Below, piece by piece: positions 46,007 to 58,398 of a stretch of 64,000 bases of DNA. A model generated the notes under the pieces. That model saw nothing but the letters and a program-made list of their open reading frames with translations. It did not search any database and was not told where the DNA came from. Within the stretch, counting starts at the first letter, position 1. Each line of letters starts with the position of its first letter. The position numbers were made by a program, and so were the translations under genes. The stretch comes from Akebia trifoliata. Its lineage: Eukaryota > Streptophyta > Magnoliopsida > Ranunculales > Lardizabalaceae. The stretch spans positions 17,665,021 to 17,729,020 of the forward strand of contig CM030718.1 of assembly GCA_017979445.1 (NCBI GenBank), written 5' to 3'.

Positions 46007-47731
46007 TAAAAGCGCCCTCGATCCACGGGGTGCGCGGATCCGCTTTTGACTCTTGAGGTTTGGGAGTCGCCACCTAGTTATTACGGTCTAGGACCCAAAT
46101 TGACCCTACAATGGATAAAAAGAACTAATCTACTATAGAAATCTGAATCCGGGGATCATGTTACGGGGTTGGAAGGTGTTAGGCACCAACCCCGCCCGGT
46201 CAATGCCGGTCTCTACTTATCCCAAATAGATCTACATTGCTAATGATAAACCTAGATTAAAAAAAATAAAAAAAATTTACCTTTGATCTGCAAAAGTGTT
46301 ATTCCCTCAGATCTGGTGAGAATGGCTCCTTGTACCGTATTCCTTACTTCGTTCTATCTCCGGATCTGATTCCTAATCTCCGAGGTAAGGTATCTCCTTC
46401 TTGGATCTGGGTACTTCGAATTTGTTGTGGATTTTTAGGATGCTTTTGAGAGGTTTTTGGGTGTTTTTTAGGCTAAAATCGGAGTAGGGGTGTTAGGGAA
46501 GGAGTTGGGACTCCAAAATTAGGATTTTGGGGAGGCTATAGAGGCTTCTTTACCTACTTTTCCTAGGCTTTTTTCTTTGATACGAAAATAGGGTGTGGAG
46601 GCTCCTATTTATAAAGTTTTTAGAAGCATTTAGGGTTTGATTAGGGTTTCTTTTAGGGTTTCAATTAGGGTTTGACTTAGTCTTTAGGGTTTTAGGGTTT
46701 TGACTTTAGTCTTATGAGATTGACTTGATTAGTTTAGATTAGGGTTTGGATTTAAGGTTTTGACCTTAGTCTTATGAGATTGACTTGATTAGTTTAGATT
46801 AGGGTTTTGATTTAGTGTTTTGACCTTAGTCTTATGAGATTGACTCGATTAGTACCTCGACTTCAGTCTTGCTTGATTGACTTTAATTTTGACTTCAGTC
46901 TCACTTGATTGACTTTAATACCTTGACTTCAGTCTTGCTTGATTTACTTTTAATTTTTGGAGAACCCCCTCTAAAATATCTTTAATTCTTTGGACCCCCA
47001 AATGGAGGGGTCCTTAAAGAAATATCCCACGAACCCTCAACAATTTTGCCTGAGAGTCCAATTAATCGATTTTTTAGGTTCAACTTTTTAAATTAATTTC
47101 ATTAATGTTTCACTTTAATTATTTAATGTTTTATTTATTAATTTCGAATTTTTTAATTATGAAAATTGTGAAATTACCGTTTTGCCCCCGGGGAGGACTT
47201 TTCACGTTTCAAGTCGGTTTTTAATGTTCTAGGATGTTTTAGAATCAGTTTTTCGTAAGGAATTCAATGAGAATGTTGGTTTGTGTCATTTATGAAAATT
47301 TTTATGTGAATTATTATGAACTTTATGAGGGGCATTTTTCATAATTTTGTCAAATTCTGTTAAAATTGGTGAAATGATTTATTTGGTTCCGATTTGTTAT
47401 TTTATGTGTTCGAGAGAGTTTTCCTAAGCGTAACGTAGGCTCTAGGGTTGTTTTGAGGTTAGGAGTATTTTGATAATTTAATCATTTTTAGTGATTTTTA
47501 TCGTGAAGCTTCTTTTTGGTTTGCAAGATGATGATTTCTATATTTTTGGGGTCGTATTTTCCTAGCGTAGCGTGGTTTCTAAGTTTTGTCAGTTCGAGAT
47601 ACCTCATCCGGATTTCTGAAACATATCTGGTAACAAAATAAAGCATTGGAATAGACATCCATCATTGGGAACCTTTGCGATCGGGTTGACGAGTTGATTA
47701 ATCAGGCGGATGCAAAAATGGGGTGTCTACA
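46007..47731 (-). repeat. 5' LTR of Tat element 3 (type B)
   Basis: Length 1725 bp. The inner terminus is TAAAAGCGCC instead of TGAAAGCGCC (in element sense CTTTCA became CTTTTA before GTGGCG, a C-to-T change in a CAG context). It ends TGTCTACA. CTATTTATA is at 46604-46612. Confidence 0.92.
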
Positions 47732-48898
47732 CATACATGCTCGTTCATGTCCCCATCCTTTTGAGTCAAATTTTTTATGAAATTATGACTTTCGGCATGC
47801 GTGGAAGTACTCCCATAGCTGATGAGTCATTCCAAGTGACTCAAATTTTGGAGGTGACTGAACCATAGGTTTGGCAGTGCCACTACCAGGAAGCCGTGGG
47901 AGTGTTCATTTATGTAGATGAGTAGCACTTGGCTTCATTCTCTTTTGATCATCAAGTCTATTTTGAAGCTCATACCCATAGGCAAACCTCACGAGCCTCG
48001 CCAACAATAGAAGACATTCTCGGGTGAATTTGAGAAAACGTCCATCACACCAAAACATCACGAGTGATCAACCTTCACTTCTCACATCTTCCTTGCAACC
48101 AAATAGTCATATCAAACAAAACAATGAGTGAAAGACTCAGAAGAAGTAAAGAACCAGGGACCAACAAACTCAAAGTACTTAATTGGCAAATCCTTTGATT
48201 TTGAGTAAGTCCTTATTTTGTTTTCATTTCCAAACATTATAAAAGTTTCCTTGATTTTTCTTTCCAAAAATCAAGCACTTGTTTAAGTCGCCAACTCAAG
48301 TCAAGTGTGAAGGGTTGTTGAGTTTTCAAAGTACAAAACTCAAACATTTCGAGTGGATGAGTTTCACTCGATCTTAAGGTTTCGAATTTTGTCTTAATGA
48401 AAAATTCCATTTCTAGTAGACGCGATTTACTTGATGTTAAGGTTTAGAATTAGCCTAGATAAAATTCTATGTACTATTTTAGGTGAACCATAAACCTATG
48501 ATTTAGTGAACGCCAGATAACCAACGATTTGGTTTCCTTGGGAGTGGACGTAAGCATGATTGCTTAACCACTATAAATCGTTTGGCTCGTGTATCTTTTA
48601 TATTTCCGCAATCTTATGCAAAAATGAATGTGTATATCATGAATGTATAAGCCATGTATGCTTAATCCCATATGCCATGAATGACATGTTGTGAATGCTC
48701 AAAAAAAAAAAAAAATTTTGTATAATCCATTAGTTTGCATATTTGAGACTTTGAACTAAATCACAAATTGGTGAATTGACGCTTAGAACAAACTCATAAG
48801 AAAATTCTAATCATCTAAGTGCACACATTTTAAAAGAAATTTTAAATTATCCTATTCACCCCTATAGGACTTGACACGTTCAAAGCACATAATTTCAA
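47732..48898 (+). other. Unassigned region, probably partly an LTR of the copia relic
   Basis: No gene of credible length. It ends just before a primer-binding-like site at 48899, so its right part is probably the end of a 5' LTR. A short frame from ATG at 48125 (basic, MSERLRRSKEP start) runs only about 25 codons. Poly-A at 48700-48713. Confidence 0.35.
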
Positions 48899-48911
48899 TT
48901 AGTATCAAAGT
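48899..48911 (+). promoter_or_regulatory. Degenerate initiator-tRNA-Met primer binding site (copia)
   Basis: TTAGTATCAAAGT lies 54 bp before the gag ATG. The usual copia PBS is TTGGTATCAGAGC, so this matches with three to four changes. Confidence 0.55.
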
Positions 48912-48964
48912 GGATTACTTTAGAAAATTATAACATCCTTGAGTAGATTATTTACTTTTGAATC

Positions 48965-51141
48965 ATGTCTAAAGCTGATAAATGGTCCTTGGTTTGTCCA
49001 CCCATGTTTGATGACATCAACTATGCCTTTTGGAAGAATAAGCTGATGATATACATCAATTCCTTAAGTAGGGATGTGTGGAACATGATTGAGGAACGAT
49101 GGAAACCCCTTGTTGATAGCGTCAAGGTAGATGGCGTCTCTACAATCGTTCCAAGACCATCAAAGAAATAGTCAGTACAAGATAAAATAAACAGTAGCAA
49201 TAACTTCAAGGCTCTAAATGTCATTACAAGTATCATTTTCGATGATGAGTATTAACGAATATGTACGTGTTTGTCGGCCAAGAAAGCTTGAAAAATTCTA
49301 GAGGTCGCACATGAAGGCACAAGTATTGTCAAGAAGTCCAAACTTCAACTCCTTCATACTCAAATTTGAAAATACTAATATGGAAGAAAGTGAAATTGTT
49401 CAAAAGTTCTATGCACGCTTGAGTGACATTTGTTACTCTATGTTTTATGTTGGGAAGATAGTCTATTAGGATAGTATTTGTATAAATATCATAAGGTTAC
49501 CTCAATCTAGGAATACCTAGATGTAGAAACTATGACAGTTGAAGAACTCATAAGTTTACTCACAATCTTTTAATTCCATATCAAAGGTCCTTCCTCAAAA
49601 GGGAAGAATCAGGTTTTGAAGACATCTTTTTCAAAATCAAAACTGAAGTAAACATCTCACAATGGTTCTCAATCCACTTCTTATGACAATAGGAAAACCA
49701 TTAATGAGGAGAATGATGAGACTAAGATAGAGTCAAATGATGAATATTTAGCTTTGATAGCCTCAAAATTTCAAAAGTTCTTCAAGAGAAGAGGTCCTAG
49801 TAACACCAATAAACATAATATTTTGGTAGATAGAAATGCAGCTATAGGAAAACTTTCATCTAGACTTTGGAAAGAAGCTGAGTATTACATGTGTAGTGGT
49901 TGTGGTCACTATTGAATTTGTGTCCCACGGAACGTAAGTCTAAAGTCCTATAAGAGCCAAGAATAAGGGCACAACTATGGCTACGAAAGCTACATGGGAT
50001 GACTCAAATGAGTTAGAGGGTGAGAAAGAACTTGATACATTTTTAGACACTAAAGATGATAACACCCTTCGAATCCTTATGGAATCCACCACCTATTCCA
50101 TCCCAAAAATGGATGAAGATGATGCAGACAATGAATTATATCAATCTACCTTAACTTATAACACCTCTTTAGATGAGCAAGAAGAGGATAACGAAGATGA
50201 TTAAGACATGGATTTTCAATTTGCCTATGACGAGTTGGCCATGTGTCCATGTGTCATGTCAAGCTGATCAAAAAGCACGGTCTAGAGAAGTTTAAACCAA
50301 AACAACTTAAGATTGACTATGGCAAGTCTGTCGAAGACATTCTCACTGGGGTTGGAACTTAATGATTTAAAAATCCAACTTGAAACGGTCCACGAAAGAC
50401 AATCTAGTCTTCTCATACAATTTGAGGAGCTATCAAATGAAAAAGATGGCAAATTCCTCTATGGCTTACTTAAACAATGACCTCTCTTGGACTTGTCAAG
50501 AAAATGAAAAACTTAAGTTAGAGATCAATAAGTTGTAGTCTCAAAAAGCTAGATTAGAGCATAACTACACTAAAGGTAGTTTAAAGCTTGAAAAAGTCTT
50601 ACGAGTTCAAAAACTGTATGGGGATAAAGGAGGATTGGGCTACGATAGGTATACTATGGCTGTACCTCCTCCACCCACTATTTTTGTTCATGGAAATTCT
50701 TTTGTCTTCAAAGAAAAGCTTGTTAAGCTCGTCACATGCCATACTTGTGGAATGTTGGGACATATGAAATTTGAATGTACCAAATCCACAAACAACAACT
50801 CCAAGACCACCCAATCCCAGATAAATAAATCTTCTATGATCAAACAGGTTAGTCACGATAAGAAGGAGGCTCCTCCAAAAAGGCAGGAACCACCTAAGTT
50901 TGAAGGGAAGAAGAGAGTCAATACTCCCAGTTTGGACAACAATATAAGGGGTCTATTTAAACAACTTTTCCTAATCAAGCAAAAGACTTTGACTATCCTT
51001 GGTGCAAGTAAGAAGGATGTTGTGGTGCAAAAAGACAATAAGATGAAAACCAAGTCAAAAGCACCCAACAAACACAGATCACCTCATAACACTAAGGTAT
51101 TGCTTTGTTGGATACATAAAGAAAGTGTTTGGGAGTTTTAA
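48965..51141 (+). pseudogene. SIRE-like Ty1/copia gag relic
   Basis: It starts at ATG 48965 with a run open for 68 codons: PPMFDDINYAFWKNKLMIYI and VWNMIEERW, the N-terminal gag signature of plant copia (DUF4219-like). Then come broken UBN2-type gag sequence (SAKKAWKILEVAHEGT near 49280), a first knuckle-like YYMCSGCGHY near 49875-49905, an ATWDDS segment leading into an acidic stretch at 49977-50204, a coiled-coil-like region to 50600, and a CCHC zinc knuckle CHTCGMLGHMKFEC at about 50737-50780 in the 168-codon frame 50635-51141. Gag packages element RNA. Stops and frameshifts occur throughout. No protease, integrase or RT follows, so pol is deleted. The two-knuckle, acidic-linker layout suggests the SIRE/Maximus group. 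Confidence 0.8.
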
Positions 51142-52857
51142 AAATGAGTTGGGAAAGTTTTAGTTCAACATGAAGGATGAGGGGTAGTGGTTGTGTAGTA
51201 AGCAAGGATGAAATGGGTATGCAAATGGTGAGGGGTAGTAGATTTAGAAGTAGTGGGAGTGGTGTGATGTTGTATGGAGTAATGGTATTGGAAGAAAAGA
51301 TGAAAGGTAGTGGATTTGAAGAAGATGGTAAGGGATTTAGGATGAGGCCCCCAAATTGGGTGGTGATGCGAATAGGAGTGTTATTTTAACTTTGAGGGTG
51401 GATAATGTTGATTGAGGTATTGAGGTATTGGATTTGAGGTAAACTCTAACACACTAAATGAATGATCAACTGTGAGGAATCGAAATCTAACTCTTCATTG
51501 GAGATTGTGTTCACTACATTTGCCAGCCTTGCACCATTCCCGTCCTTGCACCATTCCCGTTGATCGAAACCATAGATTCAGCAAATGAAACAAACCTTCT
51601 CTTTTAGATAAAGTATATATATATATATATATAGAAAAAAAAACCAAAGAGAAAACTCCATGATCATAGATATTGTTTTGGAGAAATCCTGCATGTAGAG
51701 GTTAGAGATCAATAAGCATGGTTCACACTGATTTTTCAAACTTTGATTTAAGAACTCAGATGAGAGTCCATTTCCAAGAATGCATCAAAAGACACTGTAG
51801 AATTACCAAAAAATGCGGACCCAGATTAAAGAACTCCATGAATGTATCAATAAGCCTCTAAGAAATCATAAAGACAACATGCAAGAATGGGTAAAAAAAA
51901 AACAAAAAAAGAACAAAAGCTATAAAGCTTATTTCAGCCCAAAAATATAAAACCCAGACAAAAACAACCTCCAAGAATGCATCAAATGGGTCTATAATAT
52001 GAATCCATGAAATAAGAGAATCATGAACAAAAAAAATAGAAAACCCACCTGGTTTACTCCTCTGAAAATTTCAAAGATAAAGTTGATTAGAACCAAATGC
52101 AGTTAAAATATACATTTGTCAATGTGTGAAACTTGTGAACTACTCTCACTCTTTTATATGTATTTTTTCCTCTTTAAGGCATTAGAATCAGAACATCAGT
52201 GAGCCTTCTGGTGTACTATTTGTTCATGATTGAACAAAATATGTATTTTATACAGTATTTTGTATAAAATTATAAAATATTATACATTTTTATAGTTAAA
52301 AGAAGACAATTTTTAAAAGGCATTTTTTACCCTTTTTGCGAGGGCTCATCAATAAAAGACAATTGCCAACTGGTTTGGTTCCTGTTTGCTACACAACAAA
52401 AGCATATTTACATGGAAATTAGAGACACCTCCCAATCACATCTGGGTATAACCTCTCCCATTCTCTTAATTTTGAAATCCAGCTACTTTTGACAGAGAAA
52501 TCAAGGTCTCTACAAAGGAAAACATTACAAGTCCAACTACTTCAAGTCCTAAGTGTTGCAATGGTCAATTAGTTATAATGAATTTGCTTATTGGAAAAGC
52601 ATCTCCACATAATTCAGCTTAGCAAAAGGAATAAACATCTCATTATTGCAAACTCCATAGGTTTATCATTGGGTACAACCCGGGCTTTAATTTGATTAAT
52701 CAAGACATTTGTCTTATATTTACAGCTCATTTTCACTTTCTATGTAACAAGTGATGACATAGTGCAATAAAAAAGTGTATTAGAAAAGGTAACAATGCTG
52801 CTTTGTAGAACATGAACTATTTAGTTTTGCAACCTTAAGTGGCATCTGAGGGTATCC
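51142..52857. other. AT-rich region without a gene
   Basis: No domain recognised. A GGTAGTGG/AGTGG-rich stretch lies at 51180-51320, a duplicated CCTTGCACCATTCCCGT near 51526-51560, and a (TA)n tract at about 51607-51631. The rest is AT-rich and featureless. Confidence 0.5.
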
Positions 52858-53271
52858 CTACTTGCTAGATCCAATATAAGCTTGAGTATCATCCTTGTTA
52901 CAAACGCGTCCAAATGCATCATTTACCATGTCAACCATTTTTGGGACTTCTTCAATATGATTACTAGCAAATGTATCGTCCCCAATGTTTATACAACTTC
53001 TAGGATGAGTTGCTCCATGGTGGATCCATGTAATGTAAGATGTATCAATACCATCACATATTAAATGAGTGCGAATATTGCTTATCATTTTATTCCTTCC
53101 GACCAGATTACGATACTTCACACAAGGGCAACAATACCAATCATCATCCCCTAATATATGTGTATTAGCCTTTATGAAATCAAAAAATGAATTGATTCCT
53201 TCGAAATATTCAACAAAAAGCCTTGGTGCAGTCATCCATGTCTTACTTGGGGGTACGCGTTTTGAAAACAT
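52858..53271 (-). pseudogene. CACTA (En/Spm) transposase-associated N-terminal domain fragment
   Basis: An open minus-strand frame of 137 codons from ATG at 53271. It reads as the transposase-associated domain found at the N-terminus of plant TNP2-type CACTA transposases: WMTAPRLFVEYFEGINSFFDF, then CPCVKYRNL with C-x-C, then SYITWIHHGA. In intact proteins this small domain precedes a large DDE transposase. Here none follows below 52858, and the stop comes soon after the domain. The frame itself is undamaged for 137 codons, so decay is by truncation and not by point mutation. A possible element terminus lies upstream at about 55690. Confidence 0.75.
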
Positions 53272-55690
53272 CTTCTAAGTATTCAATAACGACGTGTTTG
53301 TTATATTTTTTGAAATATCAAAATCCTGGACTTTTCTACCCACCTTGCTAAAACGAAAGAGATTTGATGTTTGACAACAGTAATATAATATTAGACTTAA
53401 TGCTTTCAAGTTATAATATAGCATAAGATATCATACTGATCCAAAACTCAACCCATTAATAAACTAAGATAATTAATATTTGTCTCCAAAATTGATTTTC
53501 ATTTAAACTCTGAAAATAAGCCCTCTACTAAGAATTCTGATTGCCATTGGCTGGGAACCCTAGGCTAGTGGAAGTCCTAACTTTCATAAGATCTTTGTTT
53601 ACTACGTAAAGTTTATTACTATATGATTATGATTAGGCCTTGAATTAATTTGTGGTTGATTGAGCTTTATTTCGTACTTTGAGTTGGTCGTATTAATATG
53701 TTCTTGATCTCAACATAGTTGTCAAAGTCCTACATCATCAAAGAAATCATTTTCATACACCATAGAGCTATCTAGTAAATTAATATAAGAAAAGTAGACT
53801 AAGAAAAAGACATGTTATCAAGGTTAACTGTAACTATGTCAACAATTGACATGAAAAAAAATTAAAAGTTTCATGACGTTGTTAGGTTGTGTAGAAGTTT
53901 TACCATCAAACTTCTCTTTCCATTGAATTTTTTAAGAAGCATCATTGTTGCATAGATTGCAAAGTACAATACATCCCACAAAAACTTTTTTTTCAACTAA
54001 ATTTCATTATGATGCATACAAACATGTCTTCTAAAAGAATTGTTTCAACTTGGACAACCAACAGTTGGGTAGTTGTTTGAGTCCTATTCACATTATAATT
54101 AGAGGCTAAGAAGAACATGAATCATAATCACAAAAATAAAAAGTGTAGCCAACTAAGGCACACATTCATGGGTTAAGAATAGATGGTCATAAAAATATTA
54201 ATATCGTACAAAAGTCTAACCTCGAAAAGTTGGACTTAAATCCACAATTCATCAAGTGCTTTGCAACTGTCTTTCTTAATTGTTGTTGCCAGTTCAATGT
54301 AGCCTTGGCTTCAGATACAAGCCATACAAGTGTTATCTTTATTGCAAGATTGACACTAGCAGAAGATATCTGAGGCTATCCATATTTATAAAGCATCACT
54401 GAATGTGCTATAGTAAACTTAAAACATCAAAAAAGAGGTAAGTTTCATTGCACTATGAACTGACACTTTAGTAGAAAAATAATGAATAAAAACTATGGTA
54501 TTGGCATTATTTCACCAAATATGCTAGAACTTGCGTATTGGTCTTTGTAACTTAAGAAGTTTTTTTTTCTAAATAAACATAAATAGTAACTTATTATTAC
54601 GTAAAACAAACTTGAAGGAAGGTCAAAACATTTTTTTATAAGTAAAATGAATTATACAAATTCAAATCCAAAAAAATAAATCACTGGTCTCCGTATTTGA
54701 TCCCAATTAGATACCTATATTCAACATTAAAATTCACATTTGAATTTTTGATAATTTGATTTGAATCCGATGGCATTGTTTTCAACCTCAAGCCCAAACC
54801 CCTAATTTTTCACCAAGAAAAAGAGAGATGGAATTATTCATACTGACTTAAAACAAATCTTATTCGATCAAATCTTAAGAGAGAGATGAAGCCAATCATC
54901 TCGACTTGAAACTTAAAATTATTCTCAATGTCATTTGTCTCGACTTGAAATAAATCTTATTAGATCAGATTGACTTGAAAAAATTCCAATTGAAAACTGA
55001 TATAATAAGATGGAACATATCTTCAACTTGTAGTCTTTGGCAATGAAAATATTGCCAATCCCATCTACAACGAATTCCAACCAGCCCCATCATTTCTTCC
55101 TCTTCCTAGGGTCATAAATACAACAACTTGGAGAGAGAGAGAAAGAGAGAGAGGAGAACTACCTGGAAAGTTTGTGCTAGAGAAGATGGTGTCGAACCTC
55201 ACTTGGTTTCGTAACCCCTTTGGATGAGAATGAAAATTACTGAAGGTTCTCAGTTAGGATCGATAGAGAGAAGATTGTAAGTACAAAACTTTAAATCACG
55301 AAAGAGGAAATTCTGAGAGAAGATTCAAAATCCCAAACCTAGAATCGTGAGAGAAGAAATCGAATTGGGTTTGAGATTTGAGATTCTAGGGCTTTTAGAA
55401 AAGAACATTCGAATCGACTTTTAAGCTTTGAATTTTAATAGATATAAATAATACTGCCACCAAATTTTTACTAATGCTACACCAATTGGTGTAGCATTAG
55501 TAAAAGTGGGTGCGGCAATAGTGGCTCGCTTAGTTATTTAATGACAGATTAAATTAGTTGTTTGTAATCAACAATTATAGATGTCGTTAAAGGCTAAACA
55601 ACTGATAAAACCCATCGTATATAAACAACGGCTTTAGTCCATCATTTTTTCCATCTTATTTAGTCATTTTTAGTTGCTTGTGACGTAGTG
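53272..55690 (-). other. Possible 5' non-coding part of a CACTA element
   Basis: No gene. A GA-rich tract is at 55132-55156 and a perfect palindrome at 55466-55505. At 55684-55690 CGTAGTG is the inverse of CACTACG, a CACTA-like terminus facing the transposase fragment. No matching left terminus or 3-bp duplication was found. Confidence 0.35.
55466..55505. repeat. Perfect 40-bp palindrome
   Basis: TTTTACTAATGCTACACCAA is followed directly by its own reverse complement, centred on AATT. Imperfect pairing extends outward (GCCACC with GGGTGCGGC). Confidence 0.9.
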
Positions 55691-56886
55691 CACGGAGGAG
55701 ATCAATAAAGTAGCTCGACCTCTTTATGTGAAAATTTTCAAATCTAACGTGCTACGTAATAAAAAAAAAAAAAACCAAGGGACGAATTAATCAAAATATT
55801 AAATTCGATTGGATAAGTTAGAACACCGATTCAAACCCTCAAACAATGTTTAACGGAATTTGAATTGTAAATTGGATTAGAATCATGAAATTTGCACAAC
55901 GCCATCAAATCAATTCATATTCACGTACGTGTATGAATAAACATTATTCGAAGCCCCAACCACATGAAATAACAAAATTTTGAGTCAAATCATAAGCTTT
56001 ATGAAAAACATATATAAAAATCAATATGCTAAAGTGGAAAATCTATAATGAAATGAAGCTTACTACGGATTGAATACGCGATGTGAATGAACGTGATTTC
56101 TGTGATTCCTTCAGATATGTTCCACTATTTTTTAGAGAGCATCAAGAGTATGGGAACCAAGAGATCACATGATAGAGAGGTGGAAGAAAGAGGGTTCCTA
56201 TGCTAATAGAGAGGATGGAGACTGTTAGTATGGTTGAACATGAAGATGAAGGAGAGAGGTGAGCTGCTGTGGGTTGAATACATAGGTGAGATCCCTCTCT
56301 TTCTTTTCCTTTTTTTGTGGGTCGTCCAACCACTTGCTGTCTTGTGGGTTTAAAAATGGTGGAGATGGTGAAAAACATGGACAGTGGTTGTGATGAGAGA
56401 GGTGAAGAAAAGATAGAGGTCCAATGGAGAGGAAGGAAGAGATAATAAACCATGTACTTTCTTCATCTTTTCTTTCTTCTCCTCCTATTTTTTTTATTCT
56501 CCTTGCCATGGGTTGCAAAACAAAAAGAGAAGAGGGACGTTTAGGGTGCTATAAAACAGAAAGAAAGAGAAGAGAATAAGAGATTGTGGAGCAAGTACAA
56601 GAAGAGAAGGGTGAAGAGAGAGAAATAACAAGAGGGAGTCTGAGAGATGGAGATGGGGCTGACACTGCAAGGAAGGTAAGCAAAAAGTCGTCCCTGTTGT
56701 TATGTTTGGCAGGGTAATGGAGGTAAGTCCAACCCTTTTTGTTTCTTCCTCTTTCCTTCTTTTCTTTTTCTTTTTGTTCTCTCTTGCTTCTAGGTCATGA
56801 TGTGTATAAGAAGATAGCCCCCGTCCTCTTGCTTATCCCCCTATTTTTATAGGTTCTTACTTTCTTATTTCCTCTTTATTCTCTTA
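55691..56886. other. Region without a recognised gene
   Basis: Purine-rich stretches (AAGAGAAGAG-like, 56520-56650) and pyrimidine-rich stretches (56740-56790) give chance minus-strand frames at 56142-56518. No domain and no start context support them. Confidence 0.4.
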
Positions 56887-57981
56887 GGTGGTGTTTGCTT
56901 GCGCTATTTTTCAGTGCTTATTGTTGAAAAAAATTAAATTCAGTACTTTTGTCAAAATAGCGCGTTTGTTTACTCGTGCTTATTGCTGAAAATAAGTGAA
57001 AAAAATTCAGTACTATTTTGATGCTGAAAAAAAGTGTTGAAGCAGTAAGCACTTTGCTTTTTTCAACACGGACTAGTATGCCCTTTGTTTTTTTGAGCAT
57101 GGACAAGTATGCCCTTATTCTTAAAAGGATATTACCTCTTATATCCCATGGATAAGTATATAAACACCCTACAAATTAATAAATCCACACCATAGCTAAA
57201 TTATTTTGTCTTATATGGATTAAAAGTTTTGGAATGAGTTGATTGTTGGTGAGGAAGATCTCTACAATGAGGAGATTATCCTCACAAAAAATCAGCACAT
57301 CTTGAAACTTCTAACCCTATCAAAACAAGTTCAAGAACCGTAAATTGTCCATTTTTTTTTTTTTGAAAACTATTTTTAACGAGTTAGAAGTTTCAAAATA
57401 GGCTGATTTTTGGTGAGGATGATCTCTATACCATATAAACCATCCTCACTAAAAATTTGCTCATTCCAAAAACTTTAATCCATATAAAACAAAACAAAAA
57501 ATGGCTATAGTGTGGGTTGCCCTTATTAATTCATAGGGTGCTTTTATAATTACACATCCTTCATTTCCATCGAATATTATTCATCCAAAATTAAGTTCTT
57601 TTAAAGTTGATTTCAAATTTTGGTGACTTGTATGACATTATTATTTTTAATTTGAAATTTGTGGGCTTTTATAAATAGAAATTATTATTTATAAATTGAA
57701 GATTTGAGTATTATTTATTATTTAAAAATAAATTATATTTTAATTTTATAAGAAATAATATATTTTATTGTGTTTGATAATAAATAAGCATTTGAAACAT
57801 GTAAACAGTGTATAATATGATTGTAAGGGTAACAAAGACAATTTATCAGTTTCAGCAATGTGTAACAAACATGATTCAGCATCTAAACAAACAACTTTTT
57901 CAGCACTTAAATTCAGCGCTTATAAGTTTCAACGCTTAATGCTATTCAACACTTATTTTTTTCAGTTTAACAAATAGCACC
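56887..57981. mobile_element. Non-autonomous Tourist/Harbinger-like element (1095 bp)
   Basis: Left end GGTGGTGTTTG and right end CAAATAGCACC form imperfect terminal inverted repeats, flanked by TTA at 56884-56886 and 57982-57984. TTA duplications and GG...TTTG ends are typical of PIF/Harbinger MITE-like elements. Subterminal regions at both ends are rich in TTCAGxxCTTA/TAAGxxCTGAA motifs in opposite orientation. No open frame. A separate foldback lies inside. Confidence 0.65.
57165..57540. repeat. Long foldback (about 155-bp arms) inside the Tourist-like element
   Basis: The arm 57165-57320 (starting CACCCTACAAATTAATAA) pairs with 57382-57540 (ending TTATTAATTCATAGGGTG). Long matched stretches include TATATGGATTAAA and TTTGGAATGAG. 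The arms enclose about 60 bp. This could be a nested MITE; its own target duplication is not clear. Confidence 0.75.
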
Positions 57982-57984
57982 TTA

Positions 57985-58384
57985 GTTTTTTATTTCCTAA
58001 TTTTTATTTGTTGGCTGAGCCCATAAGGAAGGATATGGGAACGTGTGTGAGTGTGGAGAATAGAAGGAGTGGTGATAGGGTACATCTCGTGACCTATGAT
58101 AATTTAATAGCTTAGAATCAACTTATTTCTATTGGTCAATTGATCGAGATGTTTTAGTTAGATCGTGGATTGCTTTAACTGTGAGTTAAACTTTAATTTT
58201 CAATTTGATTGCCCGATTGAGTTAGTATTTCAAATGGGTTGATTAAATTGATTTTAAATTTTAAATTTTGGTTAGTTGATTAAGTTAAAATTTTAATTTG
58301 ATTGGTTAATTGATTTTAATTTTCGATTTGATTGGTTAATTAGGATAAAAATTTTTAATTTGGTTTTTTAAATAAATTTAATTT
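57985..58384. other. AT-rich region without a gene
   Basis: Simple-sequence-like TTTGATTGGTTAATTGATTTT units from 58190 onward. Nothing else recognised. Confidence 0.5.
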
Positions 58385-58398
58385 TCAATTTGATTGGC
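58385..58398. repeat. Left TSD of tRNA-like SINE
   Basis: TCAATTTGATTGGC. The right copy at 58485-58498 is TCAATTTGATAGGC, one difference in 14. Confidence 0.85.

Larger units (their letters stand above)
36785..47731 (-). mobile_element. Tat element 3: young, pol-deleted, non-autonomous
   Basis: A 10.9-kb minus-strand element. Order in its own sense: 5' LTR 46007-47731, PBS 45988-46005, three 192-bp units, conserved leader, pre-RT linker fused to integrase (42680-41880), conserved 3' block, 33-bp array, 34-bp array, 51-bp array, polypurine tract, 3' LTR 36785-38511. It carries no gag, protease, RT or RNase H. The LTRs are almost identical (about four differences in the first 300 bp compared by eye), so this is the most recent complete insertion here. 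The flanking pentamers are TATGC (36780-36784) and CATAC (47732-47736), alike at three of five positions, both differences being transitions. Confidence 0.9.

Noticed and set aside
51512..55690. Complete CACTA element from CACTACATTTGCCAG to CGTAGTG
   Set aside because: The termini share only CACTAC and the flanking triplets (GTT and CAC) do not match.
56142..56518. Two overlapping minus-strand frames of about 100 codons
   Set aside because: They come from purine-rich sequence on the + strand; composition is low complexity and no domain is visible.
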